NCBI RefSeq assembly: GCF_023954305.1
Contig: NZ_JAMLIG010000001.1
Location: 3,802,001-3,866,000, forward strand
Reading direction: 5' to 3'
Source of the DNA: Mesorhizobium sp.
GTDB taxonomy: Bacteria; Pseudomonadota; Alphaproteobacteria; Rhizobiales; Rhizobiaceae
Length of the DNA stretch: 64,000 nucleotides
In this document: positions 50,811-59,070 of the stretch, piece by piece
Numbering within the stretch: the stretch's first letter is position 1
How the letters are laid out: each line of letters opens with the position of its first letter
Translations under genes and position numbers: made by a program
The notes under the pieces: generated by a model
The model's database searches: none
Seen by the model: only the letters and a program-made list of their open reading frames with translations
Told to the model about the DNA's origin: nothing

Positions 50811-51653
50811 ATGCGAAGCCTGATTGCCCGATCGGCCCTGCGTTTCGGGGCCGTGCTGGGCCTGACCCTCGCCGCCTGGGGCGCGTCGGCCGATGATCTG
50901 GCCGTCGACGTCGAGCTCGTCCTGGCCGTCGACGTGTCGCTCTCCATGTCGCCCGACGAACTCGTCATCCAGCGCGACGGCTATGTCGCGGCGCTGACCG
51001 ACGGGGCCGTGCTCGCGGCGATCGCCGACGGGGTGCATGGCCGCATTGCGGTCACCTATGTCGAGTGGGCCGGCTCCACCGTGCAGCAGGTGGTGGTGCC
51101 GTGGACGCTGATCGCCACCGCCGAGGACGCAAGGGCCTTCGTCGGGAAAATGACCGCGCTGCCGCCGCGCAGCGCCCGGCGCACGTCGATCTCGGGCGCG
51201 CTGGAGTTTGCGGGATCGCTGTTCGAGGAGAGCGGCTATCGCGGCGCCAAGCGGGTGATCGACGTGTCCGGCGATGGTCCGAACAACCAGGGCGGCCCGG
51301 TGGACCAGGCCCGCGATCGCATCGCCGCCAGGGGGATCACCATCAACGGCCTGCCCCTAATGACCGGCGGCGGCTTCGCCTCCGCCTATGACATCGCCAA
51401 TCTCGACAGCTACTACGCCGACTGCGTCATCGGCGGGCCGGGGGCCTTCATGATCCCGGTGAACGGCTGGGCGCAGTTTCCCGAGGCGATCCGGCGCAAG
51501 CTGGTTCTCGAGCTTGCGGACGCAAGCCATCCGATCCGCGCGGCGCTGGAAGCGCAGTCTCCGCCGGTGGTCAGCGCGGCGGCGACCATCGCCACCGACT
51601 GCCAGATCGGCGAGAAAATGTGGAACAACCGCGGCTGGATCGACATCCAGTAG
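50811..51653 (+). CDS. DUF1194 / von Willebrand factor A-like exported protein
   Basis: 280 aa. Residues 1-27 form a signal peptide (ALRFGAVLGLTLAAWGASA). The MIDAS metal-ion site starts with DVSLSMS (Asp41, Ser43, Ser45), and RVIDVSGDGPNNQGG carries the later Asp. No other domain. These proteins are common in alphaproteobacteria, with no known role; binding of a metal-dependent ligand in the periplasm is likely. Convergent with nhaA, nine bases apart. Confidence 0.87.
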   Translation: MRSLIARSALRFGAVLGLTLAAWGASADDLAVDVELVLAVDVSLSMSPDELVIQRDGYVAALTDGAVLAAIADGVHGRIAVTYVEWAGSTVQQVVVPWTLIATAEDARAFVGKMTALPPRSARRTSISGALEFAGSLFEESGYRGAKRVIDVSGDGPNNQGGPVDQARDRIAARGITINGLPLMTGGGFASAYDIANLDSYYADCVIGGPGAFMIPVNGWAQFPEAIRRKLVLELADASHPIRAALEAQSPPVVSAAATIATDCQIGEKMWNNRGWIDIQ

Positions 51654-51661
51654 TCGCCGCC

Positions 51662-52855
51662 TCAGTCCTCCCGCGATTCCGGGCCGCCCGGACGGGGCGC
51701 CATGATCATCACCAGCGAACCGAGCAGCGCCGCGACGAGGGAGCCGAGCAGGATGCCGACCTTGACGTCGTCCTGCAGGGTTTCGTTGCCGGCGAAGGCG
51801 AGCAGGCCGATAAACAGGCTCATGGTGAAACCGATGCCGCAGAGCAGGGAAACGCCCAAGAGGTGCATCCGCGCGGCATTCGCCGGCATGTCGGCGAAGC
51901 CGAGCCTGATCGCCGCGTAGGATGTTCCGAAGACGCCGACGAGCTTGCCGACGACGAGCCCGGCTGCGACGCCGAGCGTCAGCGGGTCCACGAGCGTATC
52001 GGACGACATGCCCGTGAAGGACACGCCGGCATTGGCGAAGCCGAAGATCGGCACGATGACGAAGGGCACGACCCCGTGCAGGGCGTGTTCCAGGCGATGC
52101 AGCGGCGAATTTTCGGTATCGTGTTCGATGCCAGGCGTGCGCCGGAGCGGGATGGTCATGGCCAGCGCCACGCCGGCCAGCGTCGCGTGCACGCCGGACT
52201 GCAGCACCAGTACCCAGAGCACGATTCCGAGCGCGAGATAGGGCAACAGGCTGAGTATCCCCATCCGGTTCATGGCGTAGAGGGCGCCGAGCACGACCAG
52301 CGCGCCGACGAGATAGGCCATCTGCAGGTCGGCGGTGTAGAAGATCGCGATGATGACGACGGCACCGAGGTCGTCGATGATCGCCAGCGCCGTCAGGAAG
52401 ACCTTCATCGAGGCGGGCACACGGTTGCCCAGCAGCGACAGGACGCCGAGCGCGAACGCGATATCGGTGGCGGTGGGGATCGCCCAGCCACGCATCGTCT
52501 CGGGGTTTCCCCAGTTGAGACCGGCATAGATCAGCGCCGGCACCGCCATGCCTCCGGCGGCCGCCAGCCCCGGCAGGATGCGCCTCGGCCAGGTCGACAG
52601 CTGCCCGTCCAGCACCTCGCGCTTGATCTCCAGCCCGACCAGAAGGAAAAACACCGCCATCAGCGCGTCGTTGATCCAGTGCGACACGCTGAGTGGCCCG
52701 ACATAGGCCTTCAGCGCGGCGAAATAGGTCGGCGCAAGCGGCGAGTTGGCGACGATCAGCGCCAGCGCGGCCGCGGCCATCAGGACTATGCCGCCCGACG
52801 CTTCGCTGTCGAGGAACTCGCGAAAGATGGATTTCTGTCGGGCTTGGGCGGTCAC
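51662..52855 (-). CDS. nhaA: Na+/H+ antiporter NhaA
   Basis: 397 aa from a GTG at 52855 with GGAGG eight bases upstream. Twelve helices. The ion-binding Asp pair is in ALAIIDDLGAVVII, ATDIAFALGVLSLLGNRVP precedes it, and the N-terminal AFFFLLVGLEIKREVL is also present (the segment DALMAVFFLLVGLEIKRE). The antiporter exports sodium for protons and helps with pH and salt tolerance. Length and motifs match the family throughout. It lies downstream of a regulator gene on the same strand, 144 bases apart. Confidence 0.96.
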   Translation of the reverse strand: MTAQARQKSIFREFLDSEASGGIVLMAAAALALIVANSPLAPTYFAALKAYVGPLSVSHWINDALMAVFFLLVGLEIKREVLDGQLSTWPRRILPGLAAAGGMAVPALIYAGLNWGNPETMRGWAIPTATDIAFALGVLSLLGNRVPASMKVFLTALAIIDDLGAVVIIAIFYTADLQMAYLVGALVVLGALYAMNRMGILSLLPYLALGIVLWVLVLQSGVHATLAGVALAMTIPLRRTPGIEHDTENSPLHRLEHALHGVVPFVIVPIFGFANAGVSFTGMSSDTLVDPLTLGVAAGLVVGKLVGVFGTSYAAIRLGFADMPANAARMHLLGVSLLCGIGFTMSLFIGLLAFAGNETLQDDVKVGILLGSLVAALLGSLVMIMAPRPGGPESRED

Positions 52856-52999
52856 GGTCCGGCCTCCTTGTGGTTGGTCGGCCCGAGGGCCATCATGCGG
52901 GCCCGCGTCGTCTCACGCGGAGTATCGCTCCGACATAATGCATGAGGCGCAAAATTCCAGCCGTATCGACGGCCATCCGCAGGTTTGTATGAGGACTTC

Positions 53000-54010
53000 C
53001 TACGCCGCCAGCAATTGCTTGCGGTCGGCGCGTTCCTGCTGGGGCGAGCGGGCATAGAGCTCGCGGTAGCATTTGGAGAAATGCGACGCCGAGACGAAGC
53101 CGCAGGCGACGGCCACTTCCACCACCGGCAAAGACGACTGAATGAGCAGGTGCCGGGCCCGGTCGAGCCGGATCTCGAGGTAGTAGCGGGCGGGCGAGCG
53201 GCCCATCTCCTGCTGGAACAGGCGCTCGATTTGGCGGCGCGACAGGCCGACATGATCGGCGATCTCGATCAGCGACAGCGGTTCGGAGAGGTTCATCTCC
53301 ATCAGCTCGATGATCGACAGGACCTTGGTGTTCTGCACGCCGAGCCGGGCGCGCAGCGGCAACCGCTGGCGGTCGGTCGGGCTGCGGACGCGGTCCGTCA
53401 GCACCTGTTCGCAGACCCGGTTGACCAGCGTCTCGTCGAAATCGTCGCCGATCAGCTTCAGCATCATGTCCAGCGCGGCGGTGCCGCCGGCGCAGGTGTG
53501 GACGTTCTGGTCGACCTCGAAGAGGTCGGCGAAGACGTTCGCCTTGGGGAATGCCTCGGAAAAGCCCGGCAGGTTCTCCCAGTGGATGGCACAGCGCTTG
53601 TTCGACAGCAGACCGGCGGAGGCAAGCACATGGGCACCGGTGCACAGGCCGCCGATGGCGACGCCGCGGTTGTATTCCTCCCTCAGCCAGGCGAATACGG
53701 AGCGGTTGTGGTATTTTTCGACATTGATGCCGGAGCAGACGATCACCATCGAGGGACGGTCCGGACCGCTCATCTTGCGCCGCTCATCCTCGAGCGAAGC
53801 CTGGACCGCGATCTCGACGCCGCAGGAGGCCCTGACCGGCAGTCCGTCGGCACTGGCAAGCCGCCACGAGTAGGCGTCGTAGCCCAGCGTGCGGTTGGCC
53901 AGGCGCAGCGGCTCGATCGCCGTCGAAAAGGCGATGAGCGTGAAATTCGGGACGAGAAAGAAGACGATCGAGCGCTTGATAGCTGGCTTGACGGCTGGCT
54001 TGACGGTCAC
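53000..54010 (-). CDS. GlxA-family AraC regulator (DJ-1/PfpI domain)
   Basis: 336 aa from a GTG at 54010 with GGGAG upstream. N-terminal amidase-like DJ-1/PfpI domain (IVFFLVPNFTLIAFSTAIEP; GGLCTGAHVLASAG with a Cys at the nucleophile position), then an AraC DNA-binding domain (LSLIEIADHVGLSRRQIERL; VVEVAVACGFVSASHFSKCY). Regulators of this type (for example GbdR, CdhR, ArgR) respond to betaine, dimethylglycine, carnitine or arginine. In this window, rich in N-methyl catabolic genes, a GbdR-like role is attractive but unproven. A short KPAVKPAIK repeat lies at the start. Confidence 0.88.
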   Translation of the reverse strand: MTVKPAVKPAIKRSIVFFLVPNFTLIAFSTAIEPLRLANRTLGYDAYSWRLASADGLPVRASCGVEIAVQASLEDERRKMSGPDRPSMVIVCSGINVEKYHNRSVFAWLREEYNRGVAIGGLCTGAHVLASAGLLSNKRCAIHWENLPGFSEAFPKANVFADLFEVDQNVHTCAGGTAALDMMLKLIGDDFDETLVNRVCEQVLTDRVRSPTDRQRLPLRARLGVQNTKVLSIIELMEMNLSEPLSLIEIADHVGLSRRQIERLFQQEMGRSPARYYLEIRLDRARHLLIQSSLPVVEVAVACGFVSASHFSKCYRELYARSPQQERADRKQLLAA

Positions 54011-54232
54011 GAAACACTCCCGAAACGTGGCTATCGTCAGACGGCTTGCGGTCGTCGCGATTGGAAAAGTGTCATCCCGATCGCGCTGAAATGTCAATGC
54101 GATTGCGTCAGCCTCATGTCCAATTGCGACATGCGGTCGATTTGTATGAAAATGAATGCAGTCCGCGAAGCGCGGCCGCGGGCGATGCCGATCGTAAGGG
54201 AACGAAGCCGGGGAGGGACGGCTCGCCGCCGC

Positions 54233-54373
54233 CTACATCACGAGGCCGCCGAGGCGGTTCGCCGCCAGGGCCGCGGTCTGACCAGGCATGGTACGGCCGA
54301 GGCGGGCGCGCTCGATGCTGGTGGTGAGGTTGCCGGCGCGGCGGGTGCGGAAGAAGGACGACAGGAACTTCAT
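54233..54373 (-). CDS. small basic hypothetical protein
   Basis: 46 aa. ATG at 54373, GGAG before it (spaced by AAAAA), stop TAG at 54233. Sequence: MKFLSSFFRTRRAGNLTTSI, then ERARLGRTMPGQTAALAANR, then LGGLVM. Basic, amphipathic N-terminus. Found by reading; family unknown. Seems real because of the ribosome binding site and the good codon use. Confidence 0.45.
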   Translation of the reverse strand: MKFLSSFFRTRRAGNLTTSIERARLGRTMPGQTAALAANRLGGLVM

Positions 54374-54739
54374 TTTTTCTCCAAGCAAATCGTGGTTTAC
54401 TCGGAGCAGCCGGCGCGACGTCTGCGTCAAGCAGCTCTTTTCATGCCGTCTATCTAGGCATTTGCCCGTGTCGCTGCAGCGGGAAAAGCGAACAGCGAGG
54501 TCGCAAACACGATACGCGGCGCACAGGCAGGCGGCGAGGTGAAGGTGTAAGCTGTTGAAATTTCGACATCTTGTCGAGCGGTAACGATGCCATGCACCTT
54601 GCTCATATGCGTCATGCCGGGCATGCATGGCTCGTGCGCATTGCGACCGGCATTCGGCCAAAGCAAAAGTCCCGCCGCGGGCCGCGTGCGGGACTTTTTG
54701 GACGGCCGGATAGCGCCGGCCGGTCGATGCGGCCGCGGC
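54374..54739. other. intergenic region with a terminator but no gene seen
   Basis: This 366-base gap lies between two minus-strand small genes. It contains the hairpin listed separately at 54665-54698 and an AT-richer stretch (54360-54420) upstream of the 46-aa gene, probably its promoter. Plus-strand open frames here do not look coding. Nothing else identified. Confidence 0.5.
54665..54698 (-). terminator. strong rho-independent terminator
   Basis: AAAAGTCCCGC (54665-54675) pairs perfectly with GCGGGACTTTT (54688-54698) around a 12-base G/C-rich loop. T-runs are present on both strands (TTTTT on the plus side, TTTTGCTT on the minus side). It lies 41 bases past the stop of the DUF1127-like gene at 54740 and would end its transcript. 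Confidence 0.85.
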
Positions 54740-54916
54740 TCAGTACCAGCCGCCGGTCACGACTTTGTTCACCGTGTTATGGCGATAGGCTTCCGGCCAG
54801 CCGATGTCCTTCTGGATCTCGAGCGGAAGCGAGCGGACCGAACGCTCGGTCTCCTGGCGCGCGCGGGCGGCCCGGTAGTCGGCGGCGAAGCGGCTCAGTG
54901 CAGTCATGATAGACAT
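54740..54916 (-). CDS. DUF1127-like small protein, copy A
   Basis: 58 aa: ATG at 54916 with AAGGAG upstream, stop TGA at 54742-54740. Amphipathic Arg/Ala-rich helix (RFAADYRAARARQETERSVR) followed by LPLEIQKDIGWPEAY, the core of YjiS/DUF1127 proteins. In rhizobia and relatives such proteins affect RNA, phosphate and nitrogen metabolism through an arginine-rich region. A second related gene lies 222 bases upstream. Confidence 0.75.
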   Translation of the reverse strand: MSIMTALSRFAADYRAARARQETERSVRSLPLEIQKDIGWPEAYRHNTVNKVVTGGWY

Positions 54917-55138
54917 TTCTAGTCTCCTTGGGTTCGCAGGCGAGGGTCTTGGGAGGGCCTCTCGATTGCGCGCTGTTTAGGCAGTTCTTGTTTCAAAACT
55001 ATTGCGAGTGGATAACGCACGGTTACCGAAAGGGCAGCTTTCTGTTTCCGTTCGCCGAATTCATAGGCAGTTGCCGTGCTGCAATGCAGCATGGAGCCCG
55101 CGCTCGATCATCCCACATTGCGGCCTTTCGGTGGCGTT

Positions 55139-55303
55139 TCACGATCGGCTGTGAAAATCGCGATCGAAATCGATACCGTCGGGCCAGCCGATGTCCTTTT
55201 GCATGCCGCGCGGCAGGTCGGCGATGCGCATCGCGGTGCGGACGTGAAGCCGGCGGGCCCGGTGGGTGGCAACGAACCGGGTGATTGCTCCATAGATCGA
55301 CAT
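55139..55303 (-). CDS. DUF1127-like small protein, copy B
   Basis: 54 aa: ATG at 55303 with AAGGAGAAG upstream, stop TGA at 55141-55139. RFVATHRARRLHVRTAMRIA followed by LPRGMQKDIGWPDGI: the same QKDIGWP core as copy A, and a similar MSI start. Thus the two are paralogues, about 400 bases apart. Divergent from the LysR gene, whose product may control it. Not visible as a separate frame because a longer frame runs through it. Confidence 0.75.
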   Translation of the reverse strand: MSIYGAITRFVATHRARRLHVRTAMRIADLPRGMQKDIGWPDGIDFDRDFHSRS

Positions 55304-55381
55304 GACTCTTCTCCTTTGCGTGGGCGAAAGGGCGTCTCGTCCTTCCTTGCAGTTGACTATGCGGCAGCCATGGTGTTCAAT

Positions 55382-55405
55382 CAAACGAAATGGACTGATC
55401 GTTTG
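55382..55405. promoter_or_regulatory. dyad in the LysR/DUF1127 divergent region
   Basis: CAAACG (55382-55387) and CGTTTG (55400-55405) are inverted copies spaced by 12 bases, 28 bases before the LysR start. Position and size fit a LysR-type operator that controls both the regulator and the divergent small gene. Binding is inferred. Confidence 0.45.
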
Positions 55406-55432
55406 GATCAAGAAATCTGAATTGGAGGCTCG

Positions 55433-56344
55433 ATGAACGCTCCCCTCAATCAACCTTTGCCGCTGCTGGAACTGGACGTCCTGCGCACCTTCGTGGCGAT
55501 CGCCGAGACCGGCAGCTTCACGCTCGCGGCCAATGCGGTATTTCGCACGCCCTCCGCCGTTTCCATGCAGATCAAGAAGCTGGAGGAGATGCTCGGGCGG
55601 GCGCTGTTCACCCGCGACGCGCGTTCGGTATCGCTCACCGCGGACGGCGAGATCCTGATCGGCTATGCGCGCCGGTTGCTCGCCATCAACCGCGAGGCGG
55701 TGTCCAAGTTCGTTGTCCCGGATATCCAGGGCGTGGTGCGCCTCGGCTCGCCGGACGACTACGGCGAGCGGGTGCTGCCGGACGTCCTGCGCCGCTTCGC
55801 CCAGTCGCATCCGTCGGTCGCGGTCGACGTCGTCATCGACCAGAGCGGCAATCTGCGTCGCCGGCTCGACGACCGCCAGCTCGACATCACGCTGATGACC
55901 TGCTCCGGCAAGGTCATCCCCGTCGACGCCGAGATCCTTCTCACCGAGCAGATCGTCTGGGCAGGCGCCAAGGGCGGCTGCGCGCACATGCGCCAGCCAC
56001 TGCCCGTATCTCTTTGGGAGGAGGGCTGCGCCTGGCGCATCCGGGCTCTCGACGCGCTGAGCGCCAGCGGCCGCGATTATCGGGTCGCCTATATGAGCGC
56101 GCACACCTCCGGCCAGCGCTCGGCCATCCTTGCCGACCTGGCCGTCGCGCCGCTGCCGAAGTCGTTCATCGGCGAGGACCTGGTGGCGCTTGGGCCGAAG
56201 GACGGGCTGCCCGATCTCGGCAACTACAATCTGGTCATGATCGTTCGCCCCGACGCCAGCGCGCCCGTCAGGGCGGCGGCGGACCATATCCGCGCGACGA
56301 TGGAAGCGTTCAAGGACAAGGGCCGCTTCGCCATGGCGGCATGA
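55433..56344 (+). CDS. LysR-type regulator
   Basis: 303 aa. GGAGG at 55424-55428 precedes the ATG. N-terminal helix-turn-helix: LRTFVAIAETGSFTLAANAV, then FRTPSAVSMQIKKLEEMLGR, RDARSVSLTADGE. Then a LysR substrate-binding domain (VVRLGSPDDYGERVLPDVLR; LDITLMTCSG). Close to the AaeR/LrhA-like branch, by the sequence around PSAVSMQIKKLEE. Divergent from DUF1127-like copy B, the first candidate target. Followed by a hairpin. Confidence 0.92.
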   Translation: MNAPLNQPLPLLELDVLRTFVAIAETGSFTLAANAVFRTPSAVSMQIKKLEEMLGRALFTRDARSVSLTADGEILIGYARRLLAINREAVSKFVVPDIQGVVRLGSPDDYGERVLPDVLRRFAQSHPSVAVDVVIDQSGNLRRRLDDRQLDITLMTCSGKVIPVDAEILLTEQIVWAGAKGGCAHMRQPLPVSLWEEGCAWRIRALDALSASGRDYRVAYMSAHTSGQRSAILADLAVAPLPKSFIGEDLVALGPKDGLPDLGNYNLVMIVRPDASAPVRAAADHIRATMEAFKDKGRFAMAA

Positions 56345-56379
56345 GCGGGAACTTCCCCGCGCGACTCGGGTTGTAGAAA

Positions 56380-56406
56380 CGGCGGCCTTTCCCGGCCGCC
56401 GCTTTC
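56380..56406 (+). terminator. probable terminator hairpin after the LysR gene
   Basis: CGGCGGCC (56380-56387) and GGCCGCCG (56394-56401), loop TTTCCC, then CTTTC. The T-run is short, so moderately supported. Confidence 0.6.
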
Positions 56407-56502
56407 GCGCGTCGAGGGTTGGTCATGACCGAGCGTTCCGGATGGAAGATCAGGCCGCTGTTGCCGCGCGCCAACGTCGTCCGCGAGGCATCGTGAAAAA
56501 TC

Positions 56503-59043
56503 ATGGCAAGGCCCGCCGTCGACGAACTTTTGAAGGAATACCGAGCCAAGCGGGATTTTTCGAAGACCGCCGAGCCCGATGACACGGCACCGCGCAAGCC
56601 GGACCGCGAAGGTCTGGCCTTCGTCGTCCAGAAGCACGATGCGACGCGCCTGCACTATGATTTCCGCCTCGAATGGGACGGCGTTCTGAAGAGCTGGGCG
56701 GTGACGCGCGGGCCGAGCTACGATCCGGCCGAAAAGCGTCTCGCGGTCCGCACCGAGGATCATCCGCTGGCCTACGGCGCGTTCGAGGGCACCATCCCCG
56801 AGGATGAATACGGCGGCGGCACGGTGATGCTGTGGGACCGCGGCACCTGGGAGCCGGTCGGCGATTTCGCCGAGGGGCTGAAGGAGGGCAAGCTCGTCTT
56901 CCGCCTCGACGGCGAGCGCCTCAAGGGTGAATGGACTTTGGTCCGCATGAAGCCGCGCGCCAAGGAGAAGCGCGAGAACTGGCTGATGATGAAGCACCGC
57001 GAGGACGGTTTTGTCCCGCCGCGCGGCGACGTGCTCAACAAGTTCACCAAGAGCGTCGCGTCCGGCCGCACGATGGCGCAGATCGCGAGGGGCGGACGCT
57101 CGCTTGCCAAAAGCGACCTGACGGCGAAGCGTCCGGCCGAAGGGCTGACCGGAAAGGCCGCGAAGTCCATGCCCGAGCGCGTGTCGAAGCCCGGCCGTCG
57201 CCTCGCCCTGCCGCGCTGGCGCGAGCCGCAGCTCGCCACGTTGGTCGGCGACGCGCCGGACGGCGGCGAATGGCTGGCCGAGATGAAATATGACGGCTAC
57301 CGCGCCCTGATCGCGGTCGCCGGCAGCAAGGCCAGGGTGTTCACCCGCAACGGGCTCGACTGGACCGACAAATTCCCCGGCATCGCAGCGGCCGCCGCGG
57401 CGCTCGGCGTCGGCTCCGCCCTGATCGACTGCGAGATCGTCGCCTTTGACAAGAACGGCAAGACCGACTTCTCGACGCTGCAAAAGGCGATCAAGGCCGG
57501 CGGCAAGGACCTTTCCTGCTTCGTCTTCGATCTGCTCGAACTGGATGGCGAGGATTTGACCGGCCTGCCTTTGCTCGAGCGCAAGGCGAAGCTGGAGAAA
57601 CTCGTCGGCAGCAGCAGCGAACCGCTGCTCTATTCCACCCACATCGCCGGCAAGGCGGCCGACGTGTTCAGGCAGGTCTGCGCCGCCGGCCACGAAGGCA
57701 TCGTCGCCAAGCGCGCCGACGATGCCTATCGTTCGGGCCGCGGGCGGAGCTGGCTGAAGATCAAGTGCACCCGCCGGCAGGAAGTCGTCGTCGGCGGCTA
57801 TGCGCCGTCGGACAAGCGCGGCCGAAACGTCCGCTCGCTCATGGTCGGCGTGATGGAGAACGGAAAGCTCGTCTACAAGGGCCGCGTCGGCGCCTTCGAG
57901 GGCGACACGCTGGCCGAGGTCGAAAGCCTCGTCGCGTCGCGCGAGCGCAAAACCTCGCCCTTCGTCCAGGTTCCCCGCGAGATGGCGCGCGGCGCGGTCT
58001 GGCTTAGACCGGATCTGGTCGTCGAGGTCGACATGGCGGAATTCACGTCGGACGGTATCATCCGGCACGGCGTCGTGAAGGGCATCCGCGGCGACAAGGC
58101 GGCGAAGGACGTGATGCTGGAGGCGCCCAGGGAGGTTCTGATGGAGCACGAGCAGCGCGACACGTTTGCCGGCGTGAAGCTGTCAAATCCGCAAAAGGTG
58201 CTGTTTGCCGAGCAGGGCGTGACCAAGGCCGATCTCGCCGCGCACTACGAGCGCGTCGCCGAACGCATCCTGCCGCATGTGACCCGCCGGCTGCTCAGCC
58301 TCGTTCGCTGCCCCGAGGGAGAGACAGGCCAATGCTTCTTCCAGAAGCACGATTCGCGCGGCTTTCCCGACGAGTTGAAGCGGATAGAGATCGAGGAGAG
58401 CGACGGCAAGCGCGACAATTATCTCTTCGCGGAAGACCTGTCGGCGCTGATCGCCGGCGTGCAGATGGGCACGCTCGAGTTCCACATCTGGGGTTCGCGC
58501 ATAGACAGTCTCGAAAAACCCGACCGTCTGGTCTTCGATCTCGATCCCGACGAGGGGCTGGGCTTCGCCGACGTGCGCGACGGCGCCTTCGACCTGCGCG
58601 ACCGGCTGGAAAGGATCGGCCTGAAAACCGTGCCGATGGTGACCGGCGGCAAGGGCGTGCACGTCATCGCGCCCATCTCGCCGCGCGTGGAATGGCCGGA
58701 GGTGAAGGAATTCGCCAAGGGCTTCGCCAGGATGCTGGAGGACGAGGCGCCGGACCGCTACGTCGCCAACATGTCGAAAGCCAAGCGCAAGGGCCGCATC
58801 TTCGTCGACTATCTGCGCAACGAGCGCGGCTCGACCGCGATCTGCCCCTATTCGACGCGCCGCCGCACCGGCGCGCCGGTGGCGACGCCGGTGTCCTGGG
58901 ACGAGCTGAAGGGGCTGGAGGCGGCCAACTCCTTCCACATGGGCGACATGCCGGCCCGCCTTGAGATGGGCGATCCGTGGAAGGAGGCCGACGGCTGGAA
59001 GCAGTCGATCACCAAGGCGATGATGGGGAAGGTTGTGGGGTGA
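56503..59043 (+). CDS. ligD: DNA ligase D (3'-phosphoesterase, ligase, polymerase)
   Basis: 846 aa in three domains. Phosphoesterase (about 35-160) with HYDFRLEWDG (His51, Asp53) and His87; ATP-dependent ligase (about 240-530) with the adenylated Lys262 in MKYDGYRALI, and the later CTRRQEVVVGGYAPSDKRG; and the primase-polymerase (about 555-840) with FDLDPDEGLGF (Asp679, Asp681). It repairs double-strand breaks by non-homologous end joining together with Ku. No ku gene is in the window. The ATG at 56503 is followed at once by MARPAVDELLKEYRAKRDF, the normal family start. Domain order PE-Lig-Pol is that of proteobacterial LigD (as in Pseudomonas). Confidence 0.96.
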   Translation: MARPAVDELLKEYRAKRDFSKTAEPDDTAPRKPDREGLAFVVQKHDATRLHYDFRLEWDGVLKSWAVTRGPSYDPAEKRLAVRTEDHPLAYGAFEGTIPEDEYGGGTVMLWDRGTWEPVGDFAEGLKEGKLVFRLDGERLKGEWTLVRMKPRAKEKRENWLMMKHREDGFVPPRGDVLNKFTKSVASGRTMAQIARGGRSLAKSDLTAKRPAEGLTGKAAKSMPERVSKPGRRLALPRWREPQLATLVGDAPDGGEWLAEMKYDGYRALIAVAGSKARVFTRNGLDWTDKFPGIAAAAAALGVGSALIDCEIVAFDKNGKTDFSTLQKAIKAGGKDLSCFVFDLLELDGEDLTGLPLLERKAKLEKLVGSSSEPLLYSTHIAGKAADVFRQVCAAGHEGIVAKRADDAYRSGRGRSWLKIKCTRRQEVVVGGYAPSDKRGRNVRSLMVGVMENGKLVYKGRVGAFEGDTLAEVESLVASRERKTSPFVQVPREMARGAVWLRPDLVVEVDMAEFTSDGIIRHGVVKGIRGDKAAKDVMLEAPREVLMEHEQRDTFAGVKLSNPQKVLFAEQGVTKADLAAHYERVAERILPHVTRRLLSLVRCPEGETGQCFFQKHDSRGFPDELKRIEIEESDGKRDNYLFAEDLSALIAGVQMGTLEFHIWGSRIDSLEKPDRLVFDLDPDEGLGFADVRDGAFDLRDRLERIGLKTVPMVTGGKGVHVIAPISPRVEWPEVKEFAKGFARMLEDEAPDRYVANMSKAKRKGRIFVDYLRNERGSTAICPYSTRRRTGAPVATPVSWDELKGLEAANSFHMGDMPARLEMGDPWKEADGWKQSITKAMMGKVVG

Positions 59044-59070
59044 AAATCGCCGCCTCGCGCTGCGGTTGCG

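Noticed and set aside
53960..54010. Short tandem DNA repeat (GGCTTGACGGCT type) at the start of the GlxA-family gene
   Set aside because: Only about three 12-base units that encode KPAVKPAIK; it stays in frame and looks like ordinary N-terminal variation.
56503..59043. A complete NHEJ locus with Ku
   Set aside because: Only LigD is present; genes on both sides (LysR, esterase) are unrelated, so Ku must be elsewhere.
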